Assembly: GCA_963556145.1 (NCBI GenBank)
Contig: OY744466.1
Location: forward strand, 310,001 to 374,000
Source: Hygrocybe punicea
Taxonomy: Eukaryota > Basidiomycota > Agaricomycetes > Agaricales > Hygrophoraceae
Direction of reading: 5' to 3'
DNA: 64,000 bases
Part shown: one piece after another, positions 48,566 through 58,976 of the stretch
Numbering within the stretch: the first letter of the stretch is position 1
How the letters are laid out: each line of letters begins with the position of its first letter
The notes under the pieces: generated by a model
The model's input: only the letters and a program-made list of their open reading frames with translations
Told to the model about the DNA's origin: nothing
Database searches by the model: none
Position numbers and translations under genes: made by a program

Positions 48566-49452
48566 AATGGATTCCCAATCTCCTGAATCTGGATTCCCAA
48601 TTTCCTGAATTTGGATTCCCATCCTTGGTATTTTCATTAATATGCCCATTTCCAGGATTTCAAATCTCATAATTTTTGAATTCCAAATACCTAATCTCCC
48701 ACAATTTCAGAATTCTACCTTCCAAACTTCTCAAACTCTTGGAATTACAATTCTCAGAATCCCAAAGCCTGCACTTTGAAATGCCCATTCCTAGCATTCC
48801 CAGTATTGGAATTCCAATTCTCAGAATTCCCAGAACTTCAGAATCCTAATTCCCAGCCCCATATTTCCCTGGGTTTTAGCATTAAATAACTGTCCAATAC
48901 CATTTTGCAAAGTATCTGAACAGTATTGAAGCAGTACTATACTATTTTTCAAAGTTCTTTAAGGATATTGAAACAGTATCTTAGATGCGTCAAAACAGTA
49001 CCTTAAAAGTATTGACACAGTATCTTAAATGTATTGAAACAGTATCTTAAAAGTATTGACAAAGTATCTTAAATCCAAAATATGGCAACAGTACTATACT
49101 ATTTCATCCTGTATCTTGATAGGATTCAAAAGGTATCCTAATAGTAAAAGTGCCCCAACTTCCTTACTGGTTTAATACTTTGATTCATCTTAGGCTGCAA
49201 GTATTCTATCCAAACTATACAGTACTTTGCTGTAAATACAGTAAAAGTAGTGAAACAAAAGGCTTGATGTTATTGAGAAGGTATAAGTCTCATTTTCCTT
49301 CATACTTTCAGATGAATTTGAGCACAAGTATTGTAGTTTATATCTGAATACTGTTACAATACCATGCTGAAAGTTCTGGTAATGATATTTAGTATACTTG
49401 TCAAGTACTTTCAAGATACTGTGTGACATGGTATGCTACTGTGCACCCTGTG
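48566..49452 (-). repeat. Right terminal inverted repeat of the 26-kb element
   Basis: Mirror of 23409-24335. It contains about five 22-bp subterminal repeats (48961-49073) and ends GTGCACCCTGTG beside the TAT duplication. Confidence 0.9.
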
Positions 49453-49455
49453 TAT

Positions 49456-49580
49456 GCTACATCCTGTAACATATTATTGAGATTGTCCGCAGCTTGATTT
49501 GATCAGTTCTATTGGTTTCCACCCTTTCCAGTGCCCTTTCCTTTCCCTTTCGGCCCTTGCCCTTCCTTTCCGCTGTCATG
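49456..49580 (-). pseudogene. Ty1/Copia fragment: Gag C-terminus
   Basis: The minus strand reads GKEGQGPKGKGKGTGKGGNQ, then SNQAADNLNNMLQDVAY, the basic Gag tail before the protease. Copia similarity fades just beyond, around a possible new element boundary (TGTCATGACC at 49576). The rest of Gag and the 5' LTR are not seen in the window. Confidence 0.65.
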
Positions 49581-50959
49581 ACCCCAAATGGTTTTGGGTG
49601 TAATGTCATGGGTTTACCATTGGACCATGGACTTAAATATTTAAGTGCAAAACTATGGATGCACTACACTCATTAGCACCCATTCTATGCCTTTCCACAT
49701 TATGCATGCTAGTGAACAGACACAAATAGCATATATGCTTACCTTTATATCATTTATTATGGCTTCACTAGCAATGCCCAGACCTAGCCATTTATTTATG
49801 GTGCACAGAGGCACATCCTCCACTTATTAGTATTTATTATATATTTCTCTGTATTGCGCGTGCAAGGAGACAAGCCCAACTAGCATTCTTACCTATATTA
49901 GCAGTAATGGATTGATTACAAATCTTGTCTACTTGTATTGATCAAAAGCGGCTCAGCTAAATAATGGGAAATGATTAGATAAGATGTGAACAAGAGGATG
50001 ATAAGATAGTGATAAGATAGGATGCATCAGAGAGTGATTGTGATAGTTTGCTTACATAAAGACAATGGAGGTCTATTGTTCTGATCAGTCCATTGTTCTA
50101 AACAGTCCAAATGAAGGTAGAGCCCATTGTTCACAGCCTCTTTGATGCCATCCATTGTTCTCATGACTCAGTCCCATTGTTCTCACTTTCTCAGTCCCCC
50201 ATTGTTCTCCAACAGTATAAATAGTGCCCCCAAATTCCAGTAGTCGGTAGGATTTCCCCCCTCACCAATCAGTAGTTAGTCTTAGTCTGGGTTCACACAG
50301 TGTGATCTCTCATTCTATTAGTACTAGTAGTCACTCATTGTAGTAGCTAGTGCTTGCAATCCAGTCCAGTGCACTCTCATTTTATCATTCTCTGAGTTCC
50401 CCTTGTCAATTAAGGAGAATTCACTCAGTTCACTCAGTCCAATCAGTTCATTAGTCAGCTTTAGTCAGCTTTAGTCAGCCAGATACATTGCTAAGGTTAA
50501 GGTTTCATCCTAAACAAAACAGAGTATTCCAAAGGTATTAAAGATATCCCTGAACTAGTAGCCAATGTGCGTTTGAAGCTTCGGATTTAAGTCAGATATT
50601 ATAATACCCAGAGATACTCTTGATTGAATAGGCCCTGTAGCCAAAACAGTCCATATTCAACTGGTGAATATTGTTATCAGTATTCATTAGTTCATATTTT
50701 TATATTCCAGTAGTGAATATAAGTATTTTCAGTACATCATGCACCCAATTGCTATTCATACCTACTCAAAGTCTTAATTCTTAATTGAAGAGACCTCACT
50801 ATTACATTCTATTGATTCATATATTACATATACCCACAAACCCCTTTCTGATAGGTTATTTGGATATTAGAGACCCACGAACAACAAGAAGGTACCTGAA
50901 CAAAGTCAACTCCGGTAATTCTTGGTGAAACAAACATTCACATAACACCGCTCTGGTCA
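49576..50959. other. AT-rich, promoter-like stretch of unknown origin
   Basis: No coding region. There is a TATA box (AGTATAAATAG, about 50213-50223) preceded by repeated CCCATTGTTCTC-type motifs (50085-50210) and followed by CAGTT/TTAGTCAG repeats. The layout looks like an LTR or transposon promoter end, but no second copy is in the window, so it stays unassigned. Confidence 0.4.
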
Positions 50960-52784
50960 ATAGTCTCAAGTTTGTGATACCGAAATTTCACATCTATGGT
51001 CATGAAACTCAATGTCAGATGTGATTCTCTTTAAACTTCCTTCATTATTCTGCATGGACCAATGGAGAGGAGCCAGAGAAGTGGTGGGTGCACATCAATC
51101 CTGTTAGCATGAGTACAAAAGAGATGGGGGCTGGTGCTCGACATGATACTATTGATGACCATGCAGCTGCTTGGAATTGGAGAAAGATTACAAATTTTGG
51201 TATGAAAATGGGAACCATCTTGATTGAAATGCTAATTGCTAAACATTTATTATAGGAAAGTCACTCTTGATGCAGCTTCAGCAGTCATTTAAGATGAACC
51301 TCAAGAAGGAGGCTGCACATGCTCATTTTACAGCAGGGTTTGCCCCTGAAGTGGTTGAAAAATGGACTGCCATGGTAGATGCTTGGGATTCAGATCCCCA
51401 AAATCCTAATCCTTATGAAGAGGTTGGAAAAGGTGAGCCACCTATGCAAGTAGAAATAATATACTCACTTATTAAATGGTTTCAGCTCCAACTCTTGCCC
51501 AGGTGAGGCTTGAGCTGGCAGAAGAGGAGCTGGAGAACTCCAAGAAAGGATTGATGCCCATTCATGATGTTTCACCAAACATTTTTCTGCAGACTGGCTT
51601 GGAGCTTGAAGAACACCAGTAAGTGGCTTGATTCACTATATATAACCATGAAAATTAATGGTGGAATTAGACATCTACTTAAATGACAAGTATGCTCCAG
51701 AATGACATCTTTGCAAGTTGCTGCTTTGCAAGAGAAATGAACTATTCTGCAATGGTGAATAACCAGATGGCAGGAGATTCAGTCAGTCTACATGCCAGGT
51801 GTTTTTGGGCTGCAAGGGAGGCAGAGAGTGGCTGAGGGTGAGGTTTCACATCCTGAAGTCATCTCACTTCGCTTGCCTTCTGGATTTCTGGTTGGTCATG
51901 GTCTTTCAGAGAATTTGGTTGACATGAAGAAACGATTATGCCTTGCACAGGCAGATGATGCTCTAGTGGAGCTTCGGTGATTATTCCTAGTTACTCTGGG
52001 ACTCTGGGACTATGAATTCAGTCAGCTTGGACCAAGTCAACGTGCCAACACCAGAGCTCGGTCACTGATCACAAGGTTTAAAGAGAAGATCCAATGGTGT
52101 GTGGAGCAATATCAATTTGCCTGGGCTGCTTTGGGAAGACTAGATCCAGCTGGATCATGGTCAGAGAGATTGCTTGAACTAAAGCCAGAGCATGTGAAAG
52201 GTCTTGGGCGAGGCAAAGATGATGAGAGCAAGGGGAGAAGAGAGTTGTCATGGATTTGGATGATGAAGTCAGATTCCAGAACTCTGACTATGGATGCAAA
52301 TGAGATAGAGGTGGGGGATAGTAAGTCCTTTGTTGTGAAATTATATATTAATATTAACAGTTGATCAGGTTTGCACATTGAGTGGTCAAAATCTGGAGCT
52401 CATGCTGCATGATGGTCTGAAGATACCACCTTGCTTGTGGAGGAGATGCGCCATGTGCTATGGTATTTTAGATGGAAAAGACAGTGGTGGCATCAACAGG
52501 TGAATTGGCAACAAAATGCCAGGGGAGATATCAGAGAGGGTTTGGCTGCATACTCCAGCAAGCAAGCAGCTGTTCTGGATGATATGGCCAAATGTTTTGC
52601 TGATGAGTGGTATCCTTTTTTAATAACACATGGATTGGATACTGAATGGCCTGAAGAATATCTGGAAGGAAGATCACATGGGGCTGGGAAGACAATGATG
52701 CAAGAGAGTGTTGGATATAACAGTGATCATTATGATGGTGATGATAACTTTGATGACCTAGATGATGAAGATGTATTTGATTAG
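50960..52784 (+). pseudogene. KDZ-type (Kyakuja-Dileera-Zisupton) DNA transposase, C-terminal relic
   Basis: Plus-strand blocks follow the end of fungal KDZ transposases: IPKFHIYGHETQCQ, NGEEPEKWWVHINPVSMSTK (E of the catalytic set), EMGAGARHDTIDDHAAAWNW, then after an intron SLLMQLQQSFKMNLKKEA, WDSDPQNPNPYEE, VRLELAEEELENSKKG, YMPGVFGL, RANTRARSLITRFKEKIQ, LSWIWMMK, VEEMRHVLWYFRWKRQWW and an acidic tail ending at 52784. Introns appear at 51193-51255 and elsewhere. Stops (51978, 52360) and shifts break it. The N-terminal catalytic Asp region is missing. Confidence 0.7.
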
Positions 52785-52849
52785 TAACGTGACTGAGAAT
52801 TGTATGTGACCTTCGCATAATTGATGTATAAAGGTGGTTCAGATCAGCA

Positions 52850-53345
52850 AAAGCTGGACCAGGGTGAACCTAACCCTGCAGGAAGTGTGGGACCTGGGTC
52901 AACCTACCACACAATAGATGCTTGTCCTGGGTCAACCCAGTGCTACAGCAAGAGCTGGACCCCAGTCGACCCAATCCTGCAGCAAGTGCTGGACCCTGGT
53001 CAACCCAATCCTGCAGCAAGAGCTGGACCCTGGTCAACCCGATCCTGCAGCAAGAGCTGGGTCAGGGTTAACCCAACCCTCTAGCAATAGCTGAAGCCAG
53101 GTTAAACAACATTGCATGAACAGCTGGACCTGGGTCAACTCATCTAACCAGCAATTGCTGCCCTGGGTTAACCTGCCCCTGATAGCAGGTTGACCCACCC
53201 AGCAACCATTTATCAGCAAGAGCTGTCCCTGGGTCAACCTACCCCACAACATTTCCACAGCAAGAGCTGCCCTTTGGGTTAACCTATCCTCCAGCAAAGA
53301 GCTGGGCTATGTGTACCTACCATTCACAGCTCTTGCTGCAATTGG
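52850..53345 (+). repeat. 34-bp minisatellite (degenerate)
   Basis: Unit about TCCTGCAGCAAGAGCTGGAC then CCTGGTCAACCCAA, best conserved at 52960-53080 and decaying on both sides. It lies just after the transposase relic. Confidence 0.75.
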
Positions 53346-54490
53346 GTTGACTGAAACAACTGCGTCTACTGATCCAGCTAAGTATTTGGTTTCTATTACC
53401 TCAGTACTGACTGTTTGTTTATGAAGTATCCTTGTTAATGAAGATTGTAGCATCTCTGTATGCTCCACCATTGGTTGCCGGTCCTCAGCAATGAGTGCTG
53501 CCCACTATGGGTGTCTGATATCAGGAGTTCAGGGAGGGTGAATCCACCTGAATTCCTCACTGGGCAACCTACTTGTAATGGGCCCAGTGGCATCGATCCC
53601 AACCAACCACGCAAGTTTTCCTTACATTTTTCATCCTTCTTTTGCTGATAAAGCACCCCAACATGTTTGTGTTAAAATTCAATTGCTTCATGATTCACTG
53701 AGAATGACTTGTCCGGGCATTCTTATTTATGGATTGTTTTCTTTCTGCTCCCTTTTTATTTGTTTGGGCAAAGTTTCACTTTCAGGTTTGATTATTTTCA
53801 CGTTGGTCTGTCTTGATCAAGAAGGAGAGAGCTCCTTCTTTGAGATCAAGACAGATTGACAAGGGTTTCCTTTCGTACCTTACCTTATTTTACCTTTTCG
53901 CATCATATTACAATTACTTTATATGTGTAACAAGACTGTGAGCTAAGAGTATTGTTATTGCACTTTGGCCGAGTTAACCCTAACCCTAAGTCATCCATTG
54001 ATGCCTCAAGGAGCCTGGATTTTCTCTTCCTCACCACACCATGTATGCCATCAGACTCCCCTTGCCCACTCTCAAACATACATGCAATGAAGATTTGTGT
54101 GAAGATTTGTGTCATGATGACCAGATCGAGAAGGAGGTTGGCACACCCATAAAGATGAAACACCTTGAGGTATGATGGAACTGATGTTGGTATATCTTGT
54201 CCAACCAGAATATTTGACTCCATGAGAAGAATATTACTGAGTTGAACCAAGCTACTTGTGACTTATTTGATGGTCTTGAAATTAGAGCATAGTAAGCAAA
54301 CAAGATCAGTCTCTCTGTTCACCAAGTGAGATCCACTAGCTAGTCAAAATGACCATCCCTGTGAACAGTAATTCACACTAGACTGAGACAGTTCCTAGAA
54401 TGAAGTAATGTGAGAAACAAAAAGTTGCTGCATGGTGAATACACTTGATGTAGTTAGCCAACTCATCCTGGATGACCAGCCAAATTGCCC
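53346..54490. other. No gene recognised
   Basis: Short ORFs only, with no recognisable domain. Two CCCTAA units at 53977-53988 are too few to be telomeric. Probably the 3' part of the KDZ element or older repeat debris. Confidence 0.4.
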
Positions 54491-54499
54491 TGCTGAGCA

Positions 54500-55085
54500 G
54501 GCAACCCATGCTCGCTAGCCAGTAATATATCTGGTGGGTTGGCTGACCCAGGCCTGATGGCTAGCCAAAATATGGCAGTGGGTCGGCCAACTCATGCATG
54601 AAGGCCAGGATCTTTCCCAGTGGGTGGGCCAACCCATACCAGATGGGCAGCCAAAATATCCCAGTGGGTCGGCCAACCCATGCTTGATGGGCAGCCAATA
54701 TATGCCAGAGGGTCGGCCAACCCATGCCAGATGGCCAGCCAAAATATCCCAGTTGGTTGGCCAACCCATGCTTGCTGAGCAGCCAATATATGCCAGAGGG
54801 TTGGCCAACCCATGCTTGATGGGCAGCCAATATATTCCAATGGGTCGGCCAACCCATGCCTGATGGTCAGCCAATATCTTCCAATGGGTCGGCCAACCCA
54901 TGTCTGATGGGCAGCCAATATCTTCCAATGGGTCAGCCAACCCACATCCGATGGGCAGCCAATATATGGCAGACAGACAGCCAACCCATGCCTGATGGGC
55001 AGCCAATATCTCCTAATGGGTTTGCCAACCCACATCCGATGGGCAGCCAATATATGGCAGATGGTCGGCCAACCCATGTCTGATG
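54500..55085 (+). repeat. 44-bp minisatellite (about 13 copies)
   Basis: Unit about GGCCAACCCATGCCTGATGG, GCAGCCAATATCTTCCAATG, GGTC; neighbouring units at 54847, 54891 and 54935 are exactly 44 bp apart. Long ORFs on both strands here follow from the repeat lacking stops. Confidence 0.85.
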
Positions 55086-55289
55086 GTCAGCTGAAACCCC
55101 CACTGGGATGGGGGAAATATCTCCTGGTTAGGCAACCCAATTAGGCTGGCCAGCTGTATGCCTTGGCCAAGCCCTCTGCCTTGGGAAAAGATATTGGTTG
55201 GCTGAGGTTGGCTGGCCCACTTCACATGGGAATTGTCCATCTCGGCTGACCCATGTTTCATGGAAAAGATACAATGAAAGGACTCCAGC

Positions 55290-55965
55290 TTCCAGCAAAA
55301 GTGCAAAGAAGCAGACTCACATAATCCTGAGAACCTCCTACCCTATTACCCCACAGCCCAACCCTGGACACAGTCCCAATATCCCAGCCACAACAATATC
55401 AGTGATGCTTCCACACCCCATCCCTGAACTAACAATCCTCGACAGACAAACCATCACCTGTTGAAAACAAACAGACAACGCTCCCCAAATCTACTTCCCC
55501 TCCTCTCACCAGCCTCCCAACACTACTCGCCACCCCCCTCCATCTTCAATGAACCCCTACCCCCACCTCCTTGCAATCAAGCAACAACCAGCCAACAAAC
55601 AAGACAAACCACTATCACTTTCAACAGACAACCCTTACAACAAGTGACTCCTCTTCTAGTACCACATGGCTTGGGAGACGAACCCCTACCACCTCCAACC
55701 ACTCCACCTCCCCTGCCTCCACGCCTTCCTACCTCCTCGGCCACGCCTTCAAAGACAGCAATCCCCCCCCAGCTCCCTTGACCAATGCCTGAACACCCAA
55801 ATCTACGGCTGACCCAACTCAATGTATGGCAAATCAACCTCAATAAATCTGTCAAAGCACACTGGGACCATCAATTCACTAATTCATACCAAATGTGACA
55901 TTCTCTTACTACAGGAACCTTATTTTGACTTCTACAGAAACATGAAGGCACAGGGCATTCAGCAA
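55290..55965 (+). pseudogene. LINE (non-LTR retrotransposon) 5' part and start of endonuclease
   Basis: A Pro/Thr-rich leader (55290-55780) precedes text matching the start of the APE-type endonuclease of fungal LINEs: LRLTQLNVWQINLNKSVKAH, then a frame change, then CDILLLQEPYFDFYRN (N..LN..K, then QEP with catalytic Glu). Similarity stops at about 55960, where the 45-bp repeat takes over. Confidence 0.65.
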
Positions 55966-56029
55966 GATATTACCAACTGACTTGGGATGCCTGAAAATGA
56001 GATTGCCCAACTGACTTGGGGATAGCTGA

Positions 56030-56345
56030 ATCAGGCTGAGATATATCCTGGCCCAACTGAACTGGTCCAGGCTGATGTTCCCGAGATATATCCTGGCCCA
56101 ACTGAGATGGTCCAGGCTGATGTTCTTGGGATATATCCTGGGCCAATTGACATGGTCCAGGCTGATGTTCCCAGGATATATCCTGGCCCATCTGGGATGG
56201 TCGAGGCTGATGTTCTTGGGATATATCCTGGGCCAATTGACATGGTCCAGGCTGATGTTTCCTGGATATATCCTGTGCCAACTGACATGGTCCAGGCTGA
56301 TTTTCTCAGGATATATCCTGGGCCAATTGACATGGTCCAGGCACA
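56030..56345 (+). repeat. 45-bp minisatellite inside the LINE endonuclease region (about 7 copies)
   Basis: Unit about GGATATATCCTGGGCCAATT, GACATGGTCCAGGCTGATGT, TCCCA. As 45 is a multiple of three it encodes a repeating IYPGPIDMVQADVLG in one plus frame, and that frame runs directly into LINE sequence (MVQAQAILLIKATADHN). Confidence 0.85.
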
Positions 56346-56396
56346 GGCCATACTCCTCATCAAGGCCACAGCTGACCACAACATGGTGATGGCCGT
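56346..56396 (+). pseudogene. LINE endonuclease, middle fragment (before LTR copy B)
   Basis: Reads AILLIKATADHNMVMA, the helix before the NW-T-R-P-DN region of LINE endonucleases. It continues at 59135 (VPKNLPTLESM) after LTR copy B is removed together with one CCGT. Confidence 0.7.
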
Positions 56397-56666
56397 TGGA
56401 GTGGTACGGAGATACCACTCCGAGGGCTAGCTGGAGAATCTCGCAGAAGAGCTGGCGAGGAAGGATGGATTCGGACTGACTACTGACAGGGATCTATCTA
56501 CAACGAACCGTGGGAGCCTCGTCACGTGACTAGGCACTCGCTACTACTCCAAGTGCCCCCCTTCCTCATAGCGACGTCCTCGTCGCTATCAAAGACTCGA
56601 AACAGGGGGGAAAGAGGAAAAGAAAAGGGGGAAAACAGACTGAAAGACAGACCAAAAACAACCAAG

Positions 56667-58757
56667 CTAGTCTACTCCACTAGGGTCTAGTAAAGGAGGT
56701 CCAAGACTGGGATCAAAGGAAACAGGAATCTGTCTGAAAAAAGATGGGAGAGAAACAGAGGGATGGGAAAGGTTATGAGAAACGTGGTGGACACGAGCCA
56801 GAAGTTTTGATGAGTTTCGCATAGAGATAGTGGGAAGGTGGTGGGGTTGTACTCGATACGGGGAGTCGTCGAAATGTATTGGGTATCGTTGATAACGAGG
56901 TGGGAGTCTATTTACAGGGTATCTCGGGGGAAGGTTTTGAGGGTGGACGCGGCGGTGACGGTAGCGAAGCGTGGACCATGGATTTTGCACTCGGGGGTAG
57001 GTAAGGGTGGGGACATTCTTGGGTCGCCAGATGGGGACGTGGGTATGATAGGTGTTGCGCCAAGTATGATTTTGGCAGGGGGTGTTGAATGTGGGGACAG
57101 CTTGAGTTTTTGGGGTAGGGATATTGGTGCGGCACGCTGACGGCGGTGTCTCCATGGGCTCCGTTTGTGTAGACACGTTGGCATATCGTTTTGTGGGGCT
57201 AGGTGGGTCTCCTTCACATGCGGTCGTGTGTTGGAACGTTTCGTCGTGCTGTTTTATTCCCTTTCGGTGGGGTTTGTCCCCGGTGCGCGTTTCCTCCTTC
57301 GTGCTCGCGTGTTGTCGCGTTTTCTCACCCTGCTCTTTGTTGTTTTGCCTCGCAGCGCCATTTGCTTTGTCTCGGCTCTCTCCTGCAAGGAACTCCGCGA
57401 TCTCGGATGCCAGAGGCCACGACTGGCCGTGCGGGTCTCCATGACGCGTTTGGTGGATGGTGGAAGCGCGGTACGGTGTGGGGACGAGATGGTCGTGTTG
57501 AGGGTTCGGTTTTGGGTCAGGGTAGACGGGGATGGTGGCGCGAGACGGTGTAGGCGCGAGACGTTCGTGTCGGAGGGGTTTCGAGGCCGGTTTCGCGGTG
57601 CTGGGAGTGGGCATGCCGGTGGGCGTTGAACACTCACGCTCATGCGAGCTTTTTGGGTTGGGGTGGGATATGGTTGCAGGCTGGGATGGAACGGGCGCGG
57701 GACAGGGCTCTGGGGTTGGCCTTGCATTGGGGTTGGGTCTACACGCCGGGCGTCCGCGCTCACGGCCGCTTTTGGCGCTGGGGTTGGGGTATTTCGAAGG
57801 CAGCTCACGGCTGCGCTCTGCTCGGGGGTGCTTGGGGTTGGGGGTGGCGAGAGCCATGGGCGCTGGGTATTCGCGTCCGTGTTCGGTTTGGAGGTGGTTG
57901 GCATTGTGGGACGGTGTGGTGGACGCGTTTGACGTGGGCTGGGGCTCGTCTTGGTACACCGGCATTGGCGTCTGTGGTTTCCGGGTCAACGGGGGCGGGG
58001 CCGTACGTTGGGGTTGCGGCTGAGGTGCTGGTGGTGCTTCGCGGTGCTTCACGTTCGTTGGTGACGTGGCGGCAGCAGCTGGGCTGGACTGGGGTTCGTT
58101 TGGGCACACGGGTGCTCGCGTTGGCCGTTCCTGGGTCGACGTGGGTGTGGTTGGACGCTGGGGCCATGGTCCGAGTATTGAAGGCGAAGGCTGCAGCGTT
58201 GGGTGCAGCCGTAACATGGCAGTCGTGTTGGGCGTGATGGGCACGCGAGCGGACGGCGTTGGGGCCTGCGAGACGGTAGACGGGGTTGCCGTTGACGTTG
58301 TGGGGACTTGGGGCGTGGTTGCGAGGGTGGGGGACGCGAACGTGGCGGTTGGGTTTGGGGCGCGTTCTGACGCGTTTTGCAGCGAGGGTGGGGCCATTTG
58401 GGTGGGCAATAACGACGTGGCGTGCTCGGGCGCGAACGTCGACGCTTTTGGTGGAGGTGGGCGTGCTGTGGTGTGCAGGGTTGAATCTTGGGGTCCGTGC
58501 CTCGTTTTTGGCTGGCCACAGTTGGCGGTAAGGTGGGTCGACGAGGCTGTTGAATGTTCACGGTCGGAGGCACTGGGTGGTGTTGGGATGGCGTTGGCGG
58601 GCACCGGGGCAGTGAGCGTCGTCGTTGTGTTCATTTGGGTCCACGTCGCTGTGGGCTGGGCCGTTGGTGGCGAGATTGTTGGTTCTCTTTTTGTGTTGGT
58701 TTTCCGCCGCGTTTTTTCCTTCTTCGCTCGTTCTTTTTGCTTCTTTTTCGTAGTCAT
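56667..58757 (-). CDS. GAG-like Pro/Thr-rich protein of LTR copy B
   Basis: An intact 696-codon ORF, the only uninterrupted one of this family in the window. The N-terminus is strongly basic (MTTKKKQKERAKKEKTRRK), followed by a long Pro/Thr/Ser-rich disordered region. Its segment PTQMAPPSLQNASERAPNP matches TQTAPPPLENASERAPSP of copy A. Further on come an Arg/Lys/Glu-rich block (about 460-520), an NVSTQTEPMETPP motif and a C-terminus ending LGPPLLDPSGVD. No zinc knuckle, protease or RT motif is seen. The role (RNA binding and particle assembly) is inferred from position between LTRs, not from a recognised domain. Confidence 0.6.
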   Translation of the reverse strand: MTTKKKQKERAKKEKTRRKTNTKREPTISPPTAQPTATWTQMNTTTTLTAPVPANAIPTPPSASDREHSTASSTHLTANCGQPKTRHGPQDSTLHTTARPPPPKASTFAPEHATSLLPTQMAPPSLQNASERAPNPTATFASPTLATTPQVPTTSTATPSTVSQAPTPSARVPITPNTTAMLRLHPTLQPSPSILGPWPQRPTTPTSTQERPTRAPVCPNEPQSSPAAAATSPTNVKHREAPPAPQPQPQRTAPPPLTRKPQTPMPVYQDEPQPTSNASTTPSHNANHLQTEHGREYPAPMALATPNPKHPRAERSRELPSKYPNPSAKSGRERGRPACRPNPNARPTPEPCPAPVPSQPATISHPNPKSSHERECSTPTGMPTPSTAKPASKPLRHERLAPTPSRATIPVYPDPKPNPQHDHLVPTPYRASTIHQTRHGDPHGQSWPLASEIAEFLAGESRDKANGAARQNNKEQGEKTRQHASTKEETRTGDKPHRKGIKQHDETFQHTTACEGDPPSPTKRYANVSTQTEPMETPPSACRTNIPTPKTQAVPTFNTPCQNHTWRNTYHTHVPIWRPKNVPTLTYPRVQNPWSTLRYRHRRVHPQNLPPRYPVNRLPPRYQRYPIHFDDSPYRVQPHHLPTISMRNSSKLLARVHHVSHNLSHPSVSLPSFFRQIPVSFDPSLGPPLLDPSGVD

Positions 58758-58951
58758 TTGTGTAGGTCGAGAAAATGAGAATGTTTGATGCTCGGAAAAT
58801 CGTTTGGTGCTTGGAAAATCACTTGGTGCTCGGGGAACTGCTCGGTGCGCGGTGCTCTGTGCTCTGTGCTCTGTACTCGGAAAATCGCTGGGGTGCTGAA
58901 AAATGACTGGAAATCGCTGGAAGTCGCTGAAAGTCGCTCAAGACAGAAGCT

Positions 58952-58976
58952 GGGTTCGAATCCGCTCTCATCACCA
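58952..58976 (-). promoter_or_regulatory. Extended primer-binding site of copy B
   Basis: The plus strand reads GGGTTCGAATCC then GCTCTCATCACCA, i.e. the T-loop, the acceptor strand and the CCA tail of a tRNA. It ends 3 nt from the LTR. A match of about 24 nt is longer than the usual 8-18 nt. Copy C has the same block with transitions (61252-61276). Confidence 0.75.

Larger units (their letters stand above)
23409..49452. mobile_element. 26-kb CACTA-like non-autonomous transposon carrying a satellite array
   Basis: Both ends read CACAGGGTGCACAGTAGCAT inward and are flanked by the 3-bp target duplication TAT (23406-23408 and 49453-49455). Terminal inverted repeats run about 0.9 kb before satellite sequence starts, and about 1.0 kb if the first inverted satellite copy is counted. 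Subterminal 22-bp tandem repeats lie in both arms. The interior is about 22.4 kb of 102-bp tandem repeats (two blocks split by an LTR). No transposase or other coding region is recognised. The CAC-start, 3-bp duplication and subterminal repeats fit the CACTA/EnSpm group, but superfamily assignment from ends alone is inference. It sits in Copia: Gag (LQDVAY) and protease (AVNTDN) join in frame once it is removed. Confidence 0.85.

Noticed and set aside
49576..51009. 1.4-kb LTR from TGTCATGACC to GGTCATGA
   Set aside because: The right end falls inside KDZ-like coding text (YGHETQCQ) and no second copy or duplication is seen.
53975..53990. Telomere repeat (CCCTAA)
   Set aside because: Only two units; not a telomere or a convincing interstitial telomere.
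54515..55083. Trp/Pro-rich ORFs on both strands
   Set aside because: A product of the 44-bp minisatellite, which is open in several frames.
55461..55781. 106-codon Pro-rich ORF as a host gene
   Set aside because: It sits directly before LINE endonuclease sequence and is low complexity; more likely the LINE leader or ORF1 debris.
58952..58976. tRNA gene
   Set aside because: Only the 3' quarter (T-loop, acceptor strand, CCA) is present and it abuts an LTR in two copies. It is a primer-binding site.
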